A stretch of 64,000 bases of DNA from Pseudoglutamicibacter cumminsii (GTDB lineage Bacteria > Actinomycetota > Actinomycetes > Actinomycetales > Micrococcaceae), in assembly GCF_016907775.1 (NCBI RefSeq), contig NZ_JAFBCO010000001.1:1612001-1676000 (forward strand). The letters run 5' to 3'. Each line of letters begins with the position of its first letter. Position 1 is the stretch's first letter. A program made the translations under genes and the position numbers. Below the pieces are notes generated by a model. The model saw only the letters and a list, made by a program, of their open reading frames with translations, was not told where the DNA came from and ran no database searches. Positions 26,942 through 37,273 of the stretch are shown in pieces.

Positions 26942-28164
26942 TGAGCGAAAAAGTCAGTATTGAACCGCTTCCGGCGTATACGTCAGCTGAGGATGCGCAA
27001 ACGCTCGCGGGTGTTACTGCGGCGAAAGGTTTCCGTGCGGCTGGCGTGACGGCGGGCCTGAAGCCTTCGGGTAAGCCGGATGTTGCGTTGGTCGTCAACG
27101 ACGGCCCGCACGATGTGGCCGCGGGCGTGTTCACGACGAACCGCGTGTGTGCTGCGCCGGTGCGTGTTTCTGGTGCTGCGCTTGAGCGTAACCGTTCCGC
27201 TCGCGCGATGATTTTGAACTCGGGTGGCGCGAACGCGTGCACGGGCCAGCAGGGACTCGCGGACGCGTTGGCGACCTGCCAGCACGTTTCTGATCTGTTG
27301 GGTTGCGAGCCTGATGAGGTTCAGGTGGCCTCGACCGGCATGATCGGTGTTTTGCTCCCGATGGACACGCTGCTTGCCGGCACAGACGATGCGTTTGCGA
27401 AGCTGTCGGCTGATGGGGGCGCTGATGCGGCGCACGCGATCATGACCACGGACACTGTCGCGAAGCAGGCCCAGGTGACCGCCGATGCGGGCTACACGAT
27501 CGGTGGCATGGCGAAGGGCGCCGGAATGCTGGCGCCGGGACTTGCCACGATGCTCGTGTGCATCACGACTGATGCCGTGATCGCTCAGGAACGGCTCGAA
27601 ACGGCGTTGCAGCAGGCTGTCGAAGTGTCGTTCAACCGGGCCGATTCGGATGGCTGCATGTCCACGAATGACACCGTACTGCTCATGAGCTCGGGTGCTT
27701 CCGGTGTCGAGGCGGACGACGATTTCGAACAGCTGCTTGCGTCGTTGTGCGTTGACCTGGCGCGCCAGTTGCTCAGCGACGCTGAGGGTGCAAGCCACGA
27801 CATCGCTGTCACGACCATCAACGCCGCAAGCGAAGCTGACGCGCTCGAGGTTTCCCGTGCGGTGGCTCGCTCGAATCTGTTCAAGACCGCGATCTTCGGT
27901 AACGACCCGAACTGGGGCCGTGTGGTGTCCGAAGTCGGCACCACGCAAGCCGTCTTCGAACCCGAGAACCTGAGCGTGGCGATGAACGGAGTCTGGGTTG
28001 CCCGCAACGGTGGGGTAGGGGATTCGCGAGACCTCGTCGACTTGTCAGCGCAACGTGACGTGCACGTCGAGATCGATCTGAAGGCCGGCAACGCATCGGC
28101 GACGATCTGGACCAATGACCTCACCCACGACTACGTCGAGGAAAACTCGGCCTACTCGACCTGA
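26941..28164 (+). CDS. argJ: Bifunctional ornithine acetyltransferase / N-acetylglutamate synthase
   Basis: 407 aa. ArgJ recycles the acetyl group from N-acetylornithine to glutamate. It matures by self-cleavage before the Thr of the GLATML motif (about T203; the family's GMxAPxMATML). The N-terminal ALVVNDGPHDVAAGVFTTN and C-terminal GNDPNWGRVVSEVG segments are standard. Whether it also uses acetyl-CoA cannot be read from the sequence. It overlaps argC by 1 nt. Confidence 0.96.
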   Translation: MSEKVSIEPLPAYTSAEDAQTLAGVTAAKGFRAAGVTAGLKPSGKPDVALVVNDGPHDVAAGVFTTNRVCAAPVRVSGAALERNRSARAMILNSGGANACTGQQGLADALATCQHVSDLLGCEPDEVQVASTGMIGVLLPMDTLLAGTDDAFAKLSADGGADAAHAIMTTDTVAKQAQVTADAGYTIGGMAKGAGMLAPGLATMLVCITTDAVIAQERLETALQQAVEVSFNRADSDGCMSTNDTVLLMSSGASGVEADDDFEQLLASLCVDLARQLLSDAEGASHDIAVTTINAASEADALEVSRAVARSNLFKTAIFGNDPNWGRVVSEVGTTQAVFEPENLSVAMNGVWVARNGGVGDSRDLVDLSAQRDVHVEIDLKAGNASATIWTNDLTHDYVEENSAYST

Positions 28165-28247
28165 GTTGCCTGCCTCGCCTGAGCCGTCCGTAGCTCCGTC
28201 GCCGTCGTCGGCTACAGCACTCTTAACCACACCACTAAGGAAACGTT

Positions 28248-29282
28248 GTGAGCACCCCACACTCCCGCCCACAAAACCCAGATCCACAGAATCAAACAAC
28301 ACAGAACTCAGCAGCACAGAACTCGGCACCGCAGACATCGTCGATCAAGACGCCGATCAATCAGCGTTCCCAGGCGGAACGCCTCGCGCTCGCCGCACGC
28401 AAGGCCGAGGCGCTGGTTGAGGCGTTGCCGTGGATTCAGCGGTTCGCGGGCACGCGCATGGTCATCAAGTACGGCGGCAACGCGATGATCAACGATGAGC
28501 TGCGGGAGGCGTTCGCCCAGGACATCGTGTTCCTGCACCACATGGGTGTGCACCCGGTGGTTGTGCACGGCGGCGGGCCGCAGATCAACGCGATGCTGGA
28601 CCGTCTGGGTGTCGAGTCTGAGTTCCGGGGCGGCCTGCGGGTCACCACCTCGGAGACCATGGACATCGTCCGCATGGTTTTGACGGGGCAAGTGGGCCGC
28701 GAGCTCGTGGGCTTAATCAACTCGCACGGCCGCTATGCCGTAGGGCTTTCGGGTGAGGATGGCCAGCTTTTGCGTGCGAGCCGCCGCGGCACCGTGGTTG
28801 ACGGCGAAGAGGTCGACCTAGGCCTCGTGGGTGAGGTTACGGGTGTTGACCCGAGCGCGGTCGAGGACCTGATCGATGCGGGCCGCATCCCGGTGATTTC
28901 GACTGTCGCCCCGGAGATCGATGAGTGGGGCCAGCCCACCGGCGAGGTCCTCAACGTCAACGCTGACACCGCGGCTGCTGCGCTCGCGGGTGCGTTGGGT
29001 GCGTCGAAGCTCGTGATCCTCACGGACGTCGAGGGCCTGTACGCGAATTGGCCTGATAAGGATTCGCTGATTTCTTCGCTCACGGTCAGTGAACTCACGG
29101 AGCTTTTGCCGTCACTTGAGTCGGGCATGATCCCGAAGATGGCCGCGTGCTTGGCGGCGCTTGAGGCTGGTGTGTCGCGCGCTCACATCGTGGATGGACG
29201 TAAGCCGCACAGCATGATGCTGGAGATTTTCACGTCCGCCGGCGTTGGTACGCAGGTGGTTCCTGATGGGGAGGGTGAGTGA
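28248..29282 (+). CDS. argB: Acetylglutamate kinase
   Basis: 344 aa amino acid kinase that phosphorylates N-acetylglutamate, the usual arginine feedback point. VIKYGGNAM (ATP), [10 protein letters not shown] (substrate) and [13 protein letters not shown] are present. A GTG start at 28248 adds a non-conserved Gln/Asn/Ser N-terminus of about 35 aa that contains an in-frame duplication (QNSA-QNSA) from a 15-bp DNA repeat. It starts 84 bp after argJ, the longest gap in the operon. Confidence 0.96.
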   Translation: MSTPHSRPQNPDPQNQTTQNSAAQNSAPQTSSIKTPINQRSQAERLALAARKAEALVEALPWIQRFAGTRMVIKYGGNAMINDELREAFAQDIVFLHHMGVHPVVVHGGGPQINAMLDRLGVESEFRGGLRVTTSETMDIVRMVLTGQVGRELVGLINSHGRYAVGLSGEDGQLLRASRRGTVVDGEEVDLGLVGEVTGVDPSAVEDLIDAGRIPVISTVAPEIDEWGQPTGEVLNVNADTAAAALAGALGASKLVILTDVEGLYANWPDKDSLISSLTVSELTELLPSLESGMIPKMAACLAALEAGVSRAHIVDGRKPHSMMLEIFTSAGVGTQVVPDGEGE

Positions 29283-29285
29283 GTC

Positions 29286-30620
29286 ATGTCTGTTGATGAT
29301 TACGATGCGGTAGCTCAGTCGGCCTTGGCGCTGGCCCAGCAGGGGCGCGGGGGAGCGGCCGCTGAGGATGCGTCGAATGAGAGCCTGTTGGGGCGGTATA
29401 AGCACAGTCTCATGGGTGTGTTTGGTACGCCGCAGCGTCCGCTGGTGCGGGGTAAGGGCTCGTACGTGTGGGATGCGGATGGCAAGCAGTATCTGGATCT
29501 GCTCGCGGGTATCGCGGTGAATGCGTTGGGGCATGCGCACCCGGCCGTCGTGGGGGCTGTGACTGAGCAGATCTCGACCTTGGGGCATGTTTCGAACTTC
29601 TTTACGTCGCCGGCGCAGGTCGGGCTTGCAGAGAAGATCCTTGAGCTCACGGACGCTCCAGAGGGTTCGGCCGTGTTCTTCACGAACTCGGGTACTGAGT
29701 CCAATGAGGCCGCGTTGAAGCTGGCCCGCCGCAACGCCGGCACCGAAGACAAGCCGCGCACCCGCATCGTTGCGTTGAAGCAGGGCTTCCATGGCCGCAC
29801 GATGGGCGCGTTGTCGATGACGTGGAAACCCGATTACCGTGCGCCGTTTGAGCCGTTGCTCCCGGGCGTTGAGTGGATCGAACCGGGTGATGTGGAAGCG
29901 CTCAAAGCCGCTGTGGATGACACGGTTCAGGCCGTTATACTTGAGCCGATTCAGGGCGAGGCCGGTGTGCGTGAGCTTCCGGAGGGTTACCTCGAAGCGG
30001 TTCGTGCCGTCACGCGTGAGCATGGCGCGCTCATGATTGTCGATGAGGTCCAGACCGGTATCGCTCGCACGGGCGAGTGGTTCGCCTCGCTGGGTCGCGT
30101 GACCCCGGATGCGATGACGCTGGCTAAGGGCTTGGGCGGCGGGATGCCGCTGGGTGCTTTGGTCACGTTTGGTGAGGAGAACTCGAAGCGGCTCAGCGCA
30201 GGCCAGCACGGTACGACCTTTGGTGGTAACCCGGTTGCGACGGCCGCAGGCCTCGCGGTGCTGGAGACCCTCGAAGCTGAGGGAGTCGTGGAGCACGTCA
30301 AAGAAACAGGCGCGTGGCTTGCCGAGCAACTCGCCACGTTGCCTGAAGTCGAGTCGGTTCACGGCAAGGGGCTTCTGCTGGGCGTTGAAGTGGGCGAGGG
30401 CATTGCGCCTCACATGGTCCGCATCGCGCTTGAGTCCGGTTTCATCATCAACGCAACGGGCCCATCGACGGTTCGTTTGGCTCCGCCGCTCAACATCACC
30501 CGCGACGAGCTGGGGACCTTCCTCGCCTCGTTCGCAAGCATCCACGCTCAAGCCGTGAAGGCGCTCGAAGCTGAGCGCACGGTGAACAAGAACACGCAGA
30601 AAGAGGGCACGAAAGCATGA
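29286..30620 (+). CDS. argD: Acetylornithine aminotransferase
   Basis: 444 aa PLP class III aminotransferase. The PLP lysine is about K281 in TLAKGLGGGMPLGA, and the acidic DEVQTGIART motif precedes it. It makes N-acetylornithine from the semialdehyde. The N-terminus carries about 35 extra residues (Ala/Gly-rich). It starts 3 bp after argB, and its end overlaps argF by 4 nt. Confidence 0.96.
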   Translation: MSVDDYDAVAQSALALAQQGRGGAAAEDASNESLLGRYKHSLMGVFGTPQRPLVRGKGSYVWDADGKQYLDLLAGIAVNALGHAHPAVVGAVTEQISTLGHVSNFFTSPAQVGLAEKILELTDAPEGSAVFFTNSGTESNEAALKLARRNAGTEDKPRTRIVALKQGFHGRTMGALSMTWKPDYRAPFEPLLPGVEWIEPGDVEALKAAVDDTVQAVILEPIQGEAGVRELPEGYLEAVRAVTREHGALMIVDEVQTGIARTGEWFASLGRVTPDAMTLAKGLGGGMPLGALVTFGEENSKRLSAGQHGTTFGGNPVATAAGLAVLETLEAEGVVEHVKETGAWLAEQLATLPEVESVHGKGLLLGVEVGEGIAPHMVRIALESGFIINATGPSTVRLAPPLNITRDELGTFLASFASIHAQAVKALEAERTVNKNTQKEGTKA

Positions 30621-31588
30621 GCTCTGTACGCCACTTCCTGAAGGACACAGACCTGAGCCCCGATGAGCAGCGCCGGGTTCTGGACATGGCGGTGCAGCTG
30701 AAAGCCGAGCGTTGGTCGCGCTCGCCGCTGGCTGGCCCGCAAACTGTTGCCGTGATTTTCGATAAGACCTCAACACGTACGCGGCTTTCGTTTGCGACCG
30801 GCGTCGCTGATTTGGGTGGGCATGCTCTCATCATCAGTCCGGGCGAAGCACAGATGGGGCATAAGGAGACCATCGAGGATTCCGCGAAGGTTTTCTCCCG
30901 GATGGTTGCCGCAGTTGTGTGGCGCACCTTCGCGCACGCTGACATTGAAGAGTTCGCGGCCCACTCGACCATCCCCGTCGTGAACTCGCTGACGGACGAC
31001 TACCACCCGTGCCAGATCCTCGCCGATCTATTGACGATTCGCGAACACAAGGGCAAAACCGAGGGCTTGAACATCGCCTACCTGGGGGACGCCGCCAACA
31101 ACATGGCGAACTCCTACCTCTTGGGTTGCGTCAACGCCGGAATGCACGTGCGGATCGCCGGCCCTGAAGGCTACCTTCCAGCCGAGGACGTTGTTGCTGA
31201 GGCCCAGACGCTCGCCGCGGAGACCGGCGGTAGTGTACTGGTGACAACCGACCCTGTAGAGGCCCTGAAGGACGTCGATGTGGTGGCTACGGACACCTGG
31301 ATTTCGATGGGCCAGGAAGACGAGAAGGAACAGCGGCTCAAGCTGTTCACGGATTACACGGTCGATGATGACGCGATGGGCCACGCCGCAGATGACGCGA
31401 TCGTGTTGCACTGCTTGCCGGCTTACCGCGGTTTTGAGATTTCCGAGTCGGTCATCGACGGCCCGCAATCGGTTGTGTTCGATGAGGCAGAGAACCGTCT
31501 GCATGCTCAGAAGGCTTTGTTGACGTTCCTGCTGGATGAATCCGGACTGTCGGCGGATGCCTCGAACAGCAAGGAGGACGCTCGATGA
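30617..31588 (+). CDS. argF: Ornithine carbamoyltransferase
   Basis: 323 aa. The carbamoyl-phosphate motif STRTRLSF, the HPCQ-like segment YHPCQILADLL, and the catalytic HCLPAYRG (the family's HCLPA) are present. It condenses ornithine and carbamoyl phosphate to citrulline. It overlaps both neighbours by 4 nt (argD and argR), so translation is coupled through the block. Confidence 0.97.
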   Translation: MSSVRHFLKDTDLSPDEQRRVLDMAVQLKAERWSRSPLAGPQTVAVIFDKTSTRTRLSFATGVADLGGHALIISPGEAQMGHKETIEDSAKVFSRMVAAVVWRTFAHADIEEFAAHSTIPVVNSLTDDYHPCQILADLLTIREHKGKTEGLNIAYLGDAANNMANSYLLGCVNAGMHVRIAGPEGYLPAEDVVAEAQTLAAETGGSVLVTTDPVEALKDVDVVATDTWISMGQEDEKEQRLKLFTDYTVDDDAMGHAADDAIVLHCLPAYRGFEISESVIDGPQSVVFDEAENRLHAQKALLTFLLDESGLSADASNSKEDAR

Positions 31589-32148
31589 GTGAGTCGGTGC
31601 ATTCGGCAGTAGCTGGAGCCAAAACGCCCACTCAGCTGACGACCAAGACCGCACGGCAGGCCCGCATCCGCGAGATCCTGAGCTCCGCGGCCGTGGGGTC
31701 CCAGGCTGAGCTGGTCGACATCCTGGCTGATGAGGGTCTTCACGTTTCGCAGGGCACGCTTTCGCGCGACCTGCTGGACGTTGGCGCTGTGCGTGTGCGT
31801 GGCGCGAACGGCTCGGGCTATGTGTACCGTCTGTTGGCCGACGGCGAAGACCCAGCCGCTTTGACGCGTCCGCACGCAAGCACCACGAGTGAGCCGGAAG
31901 CGTGGAGCGGCAAGCTCGCCCAGTTGTGCACGCAGCTTTTGGTTTCGGCTGATTCGAGCGCGAACATGGCGGTTCTGCACACCCCGCCGGGGGCCGCGAA
32001 CTTCTTGGCTCAGGCGATCGACCGCGCCGGTATCCCACTGATTCTCGGCACGGTAGCCGGCGACGACACTGTGCTGATCATCACGCGGGATCCGCAAGGA
32101 GGGGACGATGTGGCCCGCCGCTTCCTGGATCTAGCGGGCGGTATCTGA
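31585..32148 (+). CDS. argR: Arginine repressor ArgR
   Basis: 187 aa. An N-terminal winged helix (about 20-85; SQAELVDILADEGLHVSQ then GTLSRDL) binds ARG boxes. The C-terminal hexamerisation and arginine-binding domain has the GTVAGDDTVLII segment. It likely represses argC upstream when arginine is abundant. As the last gene of argCJBDFR it is co-expressed with the enzymes it controls. A terminator hairpin follows. Confidence 0.96.
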   Translation: MSESVHSAVAGAKTPTQLTTKTARQARIREILSSAAVGSQAELVDILADEGLHVSQGTLSRDLLDVGAVRVRGANGSGYVYRLLADGEDPAALTRPHASTTSEPEAWSGKLAQLCTQLLVSADSSANMAVLHTPPGAANFLAQAIDRAGIPLILGTVAGDDTVLIITRDPQGGDDVARRFLDLAGGI

Positions 32149-32156
32149 CAGCGGCA

Positions 32157-32181
32157 GCAGGCGTGGGTTTCACACGCCTGC
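32157..32181. terminator. Terminator after argR
   Basis: GCAGGCGTG (32157-32165) pairs with CACGCCTGC (32173-32181) over a 7-nt loop, between argR and the convergent ankyrin gene. Confidence 0.7.
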
Positions 32182-32194
32182 CGGCTCTCGGCCT

Positions 32195-32734
32195 CTACTT
32201 ACCTTCCAACAGCGGCAGCAGTGCCGCCTGTCCGAAGGTTTTCGCCGCGTCGATCGCGTTAGGGGTTCCCACATCGGGCTGTGCGCCACGCTCCAACAAG
32301 CCGCGTACAAGCGCCTCATCCCCGCGGAACACAGCGCAGGTCAAGGCCGACTGGTTCGACTGGTTGAGGTAGTTGACGTCGGCGCCAGCTTGGTCGATGA
32401 GCGCGAGTGCGAGCTCACCCTGGCCGGAGTAGGCCGCGAGGATCAGGAACGTGTCGCCGCGGCTGTTCTGGATCTCGGCGGGAACGCCTTGCTTGACGTA
32501 TTCGATGAGCAAACGGTCACCTTCGCGCGCCATGTCGAAGAGCTTGTTGAGGAACTCGACCTGCTCGTCGCTCAGTTCCGGCCCGTTGCCGCCAACCTGG
32601 CTTGGTGCGGCGATCGCGGCTTCGAAATCGGTTCCGGAGCGGCGGCGAGGATCCGCCGGGTGCAGAGGCTGCGCTTCACCTAGCTCCGCGGCATCTGGTT
32701 GTTCATCATGTGTCGAATTGTGTGTCCCACTCAT
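32195..32734 (-). CDS. Ankyrin-repeat protein
   Basis: 179 aa from ATG 32734. TACGAT 7 nt upstream suggests a leaderless transcript; ATG 32743 is an alternative. A disordered, charged N-terminus of about 50 aa precedes ankyrin repeats (GDTFLILAAYSGQGELALALI, with ADVNYLNQSNQSALTCAVF and GDEALVRGLLERGAQPDV). No enzyme domain or signal peptide is visible, so it is probably a cytoplasmic protein-binding module. It lies on the opposite strand between argR and argH, where argG is often found in relatives. Confidence 0.8.
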   Translation of the reverse strand: MSGTHNSTHDEQPDAAELGEAQPLHPADPRRRSGTDFEAAIAAPSQVGGNGPELSDEQVEFLNKLFDMAREGDRLLIEYVKQGVPAEIQNSRGDTFLILAAYSGQGELALALIDQAGADVNYLNQSNQSALTCAVFRGDEALVRGLLERGAQPDVGTPNAIDAAKTFGQAALLPLLEGK

Positions 32735-32788
32735 AGGAAACATCGTAACTAAGCGGGGCTTGCGGCCGCTTCTTGTAGCGGTCACAGA

Positions 32789-32794
32789 TAGAAT
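32789..32794 (+). promoter_or_regulatory. -10 box of argH
   Basis: TAGAAT at 32789-32794, about 48 nt before the argH start. The leader contains CAAGGAG as ribosome binding site. Confidence 0.45.
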
Positions 32795-32839
32795 GGACGG
32801 CGGTGCATTGCGCCCGAATCTCGGCCTTTCAAGGAGTAG

Positions 32840-34339
<1,500 letters not shown>

Positions 34340-34352
34340 AGGAGAACACCCG

Positions 34353-34958
34353 TTGATCTCGAAGGATGCTGTCATGAATCAGCCTGTCCAGATGCGTCAG
34401 GGTAAGCATGCCGCGGATGCGGTGGGGGAACCTGAGGAATCTATTGAGCAGATGTTGGATCGTCTGTGCGCGATCATCCCGGATCACCCCGAGCCGGGCA
34501 TCACGTTCCGCGATTTGACGCCGGTTTTCGCTGATGCTGAGGGTCTGCATCGTGTTGTGAATTCGTTGGCGGAGCCGTTCGCTGGCGAGTTCGATGCTGT
34601 TGCTGGCTTGGAAGCACGCGGCTTTTTGCTGGCTTCTGCGGTTGCGTATGCGGCCGGTGTTGGGCTGATGACGGTGCGTAAGGGCGGCAAGTTGCCGCGT
34701 GAAGTGTATTCGCGTGAGTATCAGCTTGAGTACGGTACCGCGACGCTCGAGGTTCACCGTGATGCGTTGCCTAAGGGTGGCCGCGTCTTGTTGGTTGACG
34801 ATGTGCTGGCTACGGGAGGTACGGCCGCTGCGGCTGCGTCGCTGGTTGAACAGGTCGGTGGAACTGTTGCTGGTATTGCGGTGGTTCTTGAGCTGGATGG
34901 CTTGGGTGGCTGCGAGAAGCTTGACCCGTGGAAGGTTCATGCGTTGCAGCGCGTGTGA
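34353..34958 (+). CDS. apt: Adenine phosphoribosyltransferase
   Basis: 201 aa from TTG 34353, which has AAGGAG 8 nt upstream; ATG 34374 with AAGGA is nearly as good and would give 194 aa. Salvages adenine to AMP with PRPP. The PRPP motif VLLVDDVLATGGT and the adenine-site segment GLEARGFLLASAVAY are intact. It begins 37 bp after argH and ends at a strong perfect hairpin. Confidence 0.93.
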   Translation: MISKDAVMNQPVQMRQGKHAADAVGEPEESIEQMLDRLCAIIPDHPEPGITFRDLTPVFADAEGLHRVVNSLAEPFAGEFDAVAGLEARGFLLASAVAYAAGVGLMTVRKGGKLPREVYSREYQLEYGTATLEVHRDALPKGGRVLLVDDVLATGGTAAAAASLVEQVGGTVAGIAVVLELDGLGGCEKLDPWKVHALQRV

Positions 34959-34965
34959 TGGGTGG

Positions 34966-35015
34966 ACATAAAGTAGGGGCCGATCGTCTTGTGACGATCG
35001 GCCCCTACTTTATGT
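34966..35015. terminator. Perfect 23-bp bidirectional terminator
   Basis: Arms 34966-34988 and 34993-35015 are exact inverted complements with a TTGT loop. The outer part (ACATAAAGTA / TACTTTATGT) supplies A and T tracts on both strands. It lies between apt and the convergent lipoprotein gene. Confidence 0.9.
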
Positions 35016-35042
35016 GTTGTGAAGAGCGTAGCTGTGTGACGG

Positions 35043-35960
35043 TTAGAAGTTGCTACCGTTTGGGCTACCCATCAGCTCTTTCATGTCGACGATCTGGTCC
35101 TGGGATGGGGCCTGGATGTTGAACTGTTCGTTGATGTTGCTGATGCGCGCACGGCCCTTGGCGTCCTGTGCTTTCTGGCCGGTGGCGGACTGGTTACCTA
35201 CGTTGACCTGCTCGTCGGAAACGAGGTCGGACGCGTTACCTTCAATCGCGATGACGGTCTTACCGTCTGCTGCGTCAACGAAGATCGAGGTCTCGGCGCC
35301 GTCTTTCGTTCCGCTGTACTTGAAGGCGTTCTGGCCGTTGACTTGCGCTGGCTCGCCCTGCTCCCCGAACTGCGAGAAGTCCAGGCCGTCAGTGAACTCG
35401 GTGAAGTCCTGTGGCGTCGGGGCGTTCTGGCCGCTTGCAGACATCGGCATGTTCATGAACTTGCCACGCATACCTTCGAAACGCTGGCGTATTTCAGGCG
35501 GAGCGCTTCCCATCTCGGCCATCATGGAGTCGAGGATTTGGTCGTCGAACTTCATGTACATCTGGTCGCCTACAAGCATGATGTGGAAGCCACCGTTGAT
35601 CTTCTGACCCTTCTCGGCGATGTCCATCTTCATCTGCATATCCGCAGCGATCGATGGCTTGACGGTTTGAGACGAGGTGAGCTGCATCGTGCCGGTAGAC
35701 GTGGTGATCTCGGCCTGCAACTTGTATGAACTGATATCCGTGAGCTGCTGCTGGACGTCGTCCTTGATCTCGGAGAACGGCTTGGCCTGACCCTGTGGCT
35801 GTGGTTGCGGCTGTTCGCCGTTGTTGCCTGGCTGCTGTGAATTTTGGCCGTTGTTCGGGGCAGGGTCGTTGCCGCCGTTGCCGCCGTTGCCGCAACCGGT
35901 GAGTGCCAGAGCGGAAAGGGAGAGAATCGCGATCCCTGCGCGAAGCTTAGTCGTCTTCAT
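35043..35960 (-). CDS. Lipoprotein of the LppX/LprAFG-like group
   Basis: 305 aa. Signal peptide with lipobox LALTGC (Cys about 23), then a Gly/Asn/Pro/Gln-rich linker (about 24-60). The ectodomain contains SYKLQAEITTSTGTMQ, GDQMYMKFDD and a late FKYSGTKDGAETSIFVDA strand pair, resembling the half-barrel lipid carriers LppX/LprG. Lipid binding is inferred from the fold only. It is related to the lipoprotein encoded just upstream on the same strand. Confidence 0.7.
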   Translation of the reverse strand: MKTTKLRAGIAILSLSALALTGCGNGGNGGNDPAPNNGQNSQQPGNNGEQPQPQPQGQAKPFSEIKDDVQQQLTDISSYKLQAEITTSTGTMQLTSSQTVKPSIAADMQMKMDIAEKGQKINGGFHIMLVGDQMYMKFDDQILDSMMAEMGSAPPEIRQRFEGMRGKFMNMPMSASGQNAPTPQDFTEFTDGLDFSQFGEQGEPAQVNGQNAFKYSGTKDGAETSIFVDAADGKTVIAIEGNASDLVSDEQVNVGNQSATGQKAQDAKGRARISNINEQFNIQAPSQDQIVDMKELMGSPNGSNF

Positions 35961-36161
35961 TCTTATCTCACGGTTCCTTTCGTTCCGTGTGATGGTTCAT
36001 TCTGTGCGGTGGTCCGCCTGTCAGTAAACCATCGGGATGGCCGTGTGAAAGGTCATCTATGTGCAAGTTGCTGTCAGTTTCGTATGAAAAGATTACGGCC
36101 TTGCGGAATGGAAGTGAAGGACAAACGAACGGACCGGTCAGATTACTCGGGCAGCAAAACC

Positions 36162-37058
36162 CTATTGAGCTGACCAAGGAACTGTGTCGTTCGCCTCAGG
36201 TTGTGGGATCAGCGCGGTCTGGTTGAAGTGGCTGAACTGGACCATGTGGCCGCCGATGCGCGTGTCGATCGCGTGAAGCTCGTGGGACTCCGCATCGATG
36301 TAAATCACGACGTCATCTGCACCGAGGTACTTGAGTACCTTCTTGCCGTTGAACTCGGTTTCCTCCGCCGGTTCGGTGAAGGAATCCCACTTGATAGTCG
36401 CAAGCATCAAGTCGCTCAGACGAACCGGGTCGAGGTTATCTAGCTGGGCGTCTAGCGGGGTCATGCTGACGTATTTGTCGACTATGTTCTGAATGTGTTC
36501 GTCTGCGCCTTCTTGTGCTCCCGCTCCGAGGGTGTCCCAGAAGTCGCGGTCGCCCCGCAGGTATACCGTGTCCTCGTCGAGGAGTAGGACGAGCTGGCCG
36601 TCGGCGCGAGTGCCGGTTACTTGACCTTCGAGCGCCATGGCGTGGGTGGGCTGGCGGTGGAAGACCCCAACAAAGTCGATAGTGAGGCCCTTGAAGACGG
36701 TGGTTCCGCTCGCTTTATAGGTCGACATCGTCGCGAGAGTGTTGAGAATGTCGAAACGTATATCAGCAAATTGCGGAGCCTCCTGCCCGGCCTCATCTGC
36801 TCCGCTAGGTTCTGGCTTTTTTGAAGCGGACTCTGTCTCCTTGTCAGAAGCAGTTTCCTTGCCAGAAGCAGGGCCCGAGGACGTGGCATCAGATGAAGCC
36901 GTCGTTTCGCTGGAAGTGGCGCCGCCATCGTGCGTTGGCGTATCCGAAGGCGTGGGTTTCTCTTCCGTCGCTTGGGTGCAACCGGCCAGCAAACCTATCG
37001 CGAGCAGACTTGCCACGGAGCGCATGGCAAAAGCTCGGTGTGCGCGAGGCTCTGTCAC
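36162..37058 (-). CDS. Second LppX/LprAFG-like lipoprotein
   Basis: 298 aa from GTG 37058, with AGGAG upstream. The signal peptide ends in LLAGC, followed by a Ser/Thr/Glu-rich linker to about residue 90. The ectodomain shows the same pattern as its neighbour: STYKASGTTVFKGLTIDF, DEDTVYLRGDRDFWDTL, and FNGKKVLKYLGADDVVIYIDA, but with low identity. The pair looks like an old tandem duplication. There are about 200 bp between the two genes, so separate promoters are possible. Confidence 0.7.
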   Translation of the reverse strand: MTEPRAHRAFAMRSVASLLAIGLLAGCTQATEEKPTPSDTPTHDGGATSSETTASSDATSSGPASGKETASDKETESASKKPEPSGADEAGQEAPQFADIRFDILNTLATMSTYKASGTTVFKGLTIDFVGVFHRQPTHAMALEGQVTGTRADGQLVLLLDEDTVYLRGDRDFWDTLGAGAQEGADEHIQNIVDKYVSMTPLDAQLDNLDPVRLSDLMLATIKWDSFTEPAEETEFNGKKVLKYLGADDVVIYIDAESHELHAIDTRIGGHMVQFSHFNQTALIPQPEANDTVPWSAQ

Positions 37059-37172
37059 AGCGGAACTCCTGATGTGAAGGACGGCAGGTCGGTTGTGTCG
37101 TGAATGATGAGGCGTACATATTGACGCGGCACTCCTTAGTAAGTGTATGCGAGTGCTGTAACCACGAACGCG

Positions 37173-37178
37173 TAGAAT
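37173..37178 (+). promoter_or_regulatory. -10 box of helD
   Basis: TAGAAT at 37173-37178 on the plus strand, within the divergent gap between the lipoprotein and helD genes. The leader would be about 90 nt, with GGGAGG before GTG 37274. Confidence 0.4.
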
Positions 37179-37273
37179 GGACGGTCGCGTATTTATTAGC
37201 TCGTCGTGGAGCCCTTAGATAGAGCCATGGGTAGAACACTAGGCAGACACGATGGCGGGTACAGGGAGGTCGC

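Noticed and set aside
28155-28183. Stop-spanning repeat at argJ (CTCGACCTGAG / CTCGCCTGAG)
   Set aside because: Needs an indel and is too short to separate from chance; not counted in the repeat pattern.
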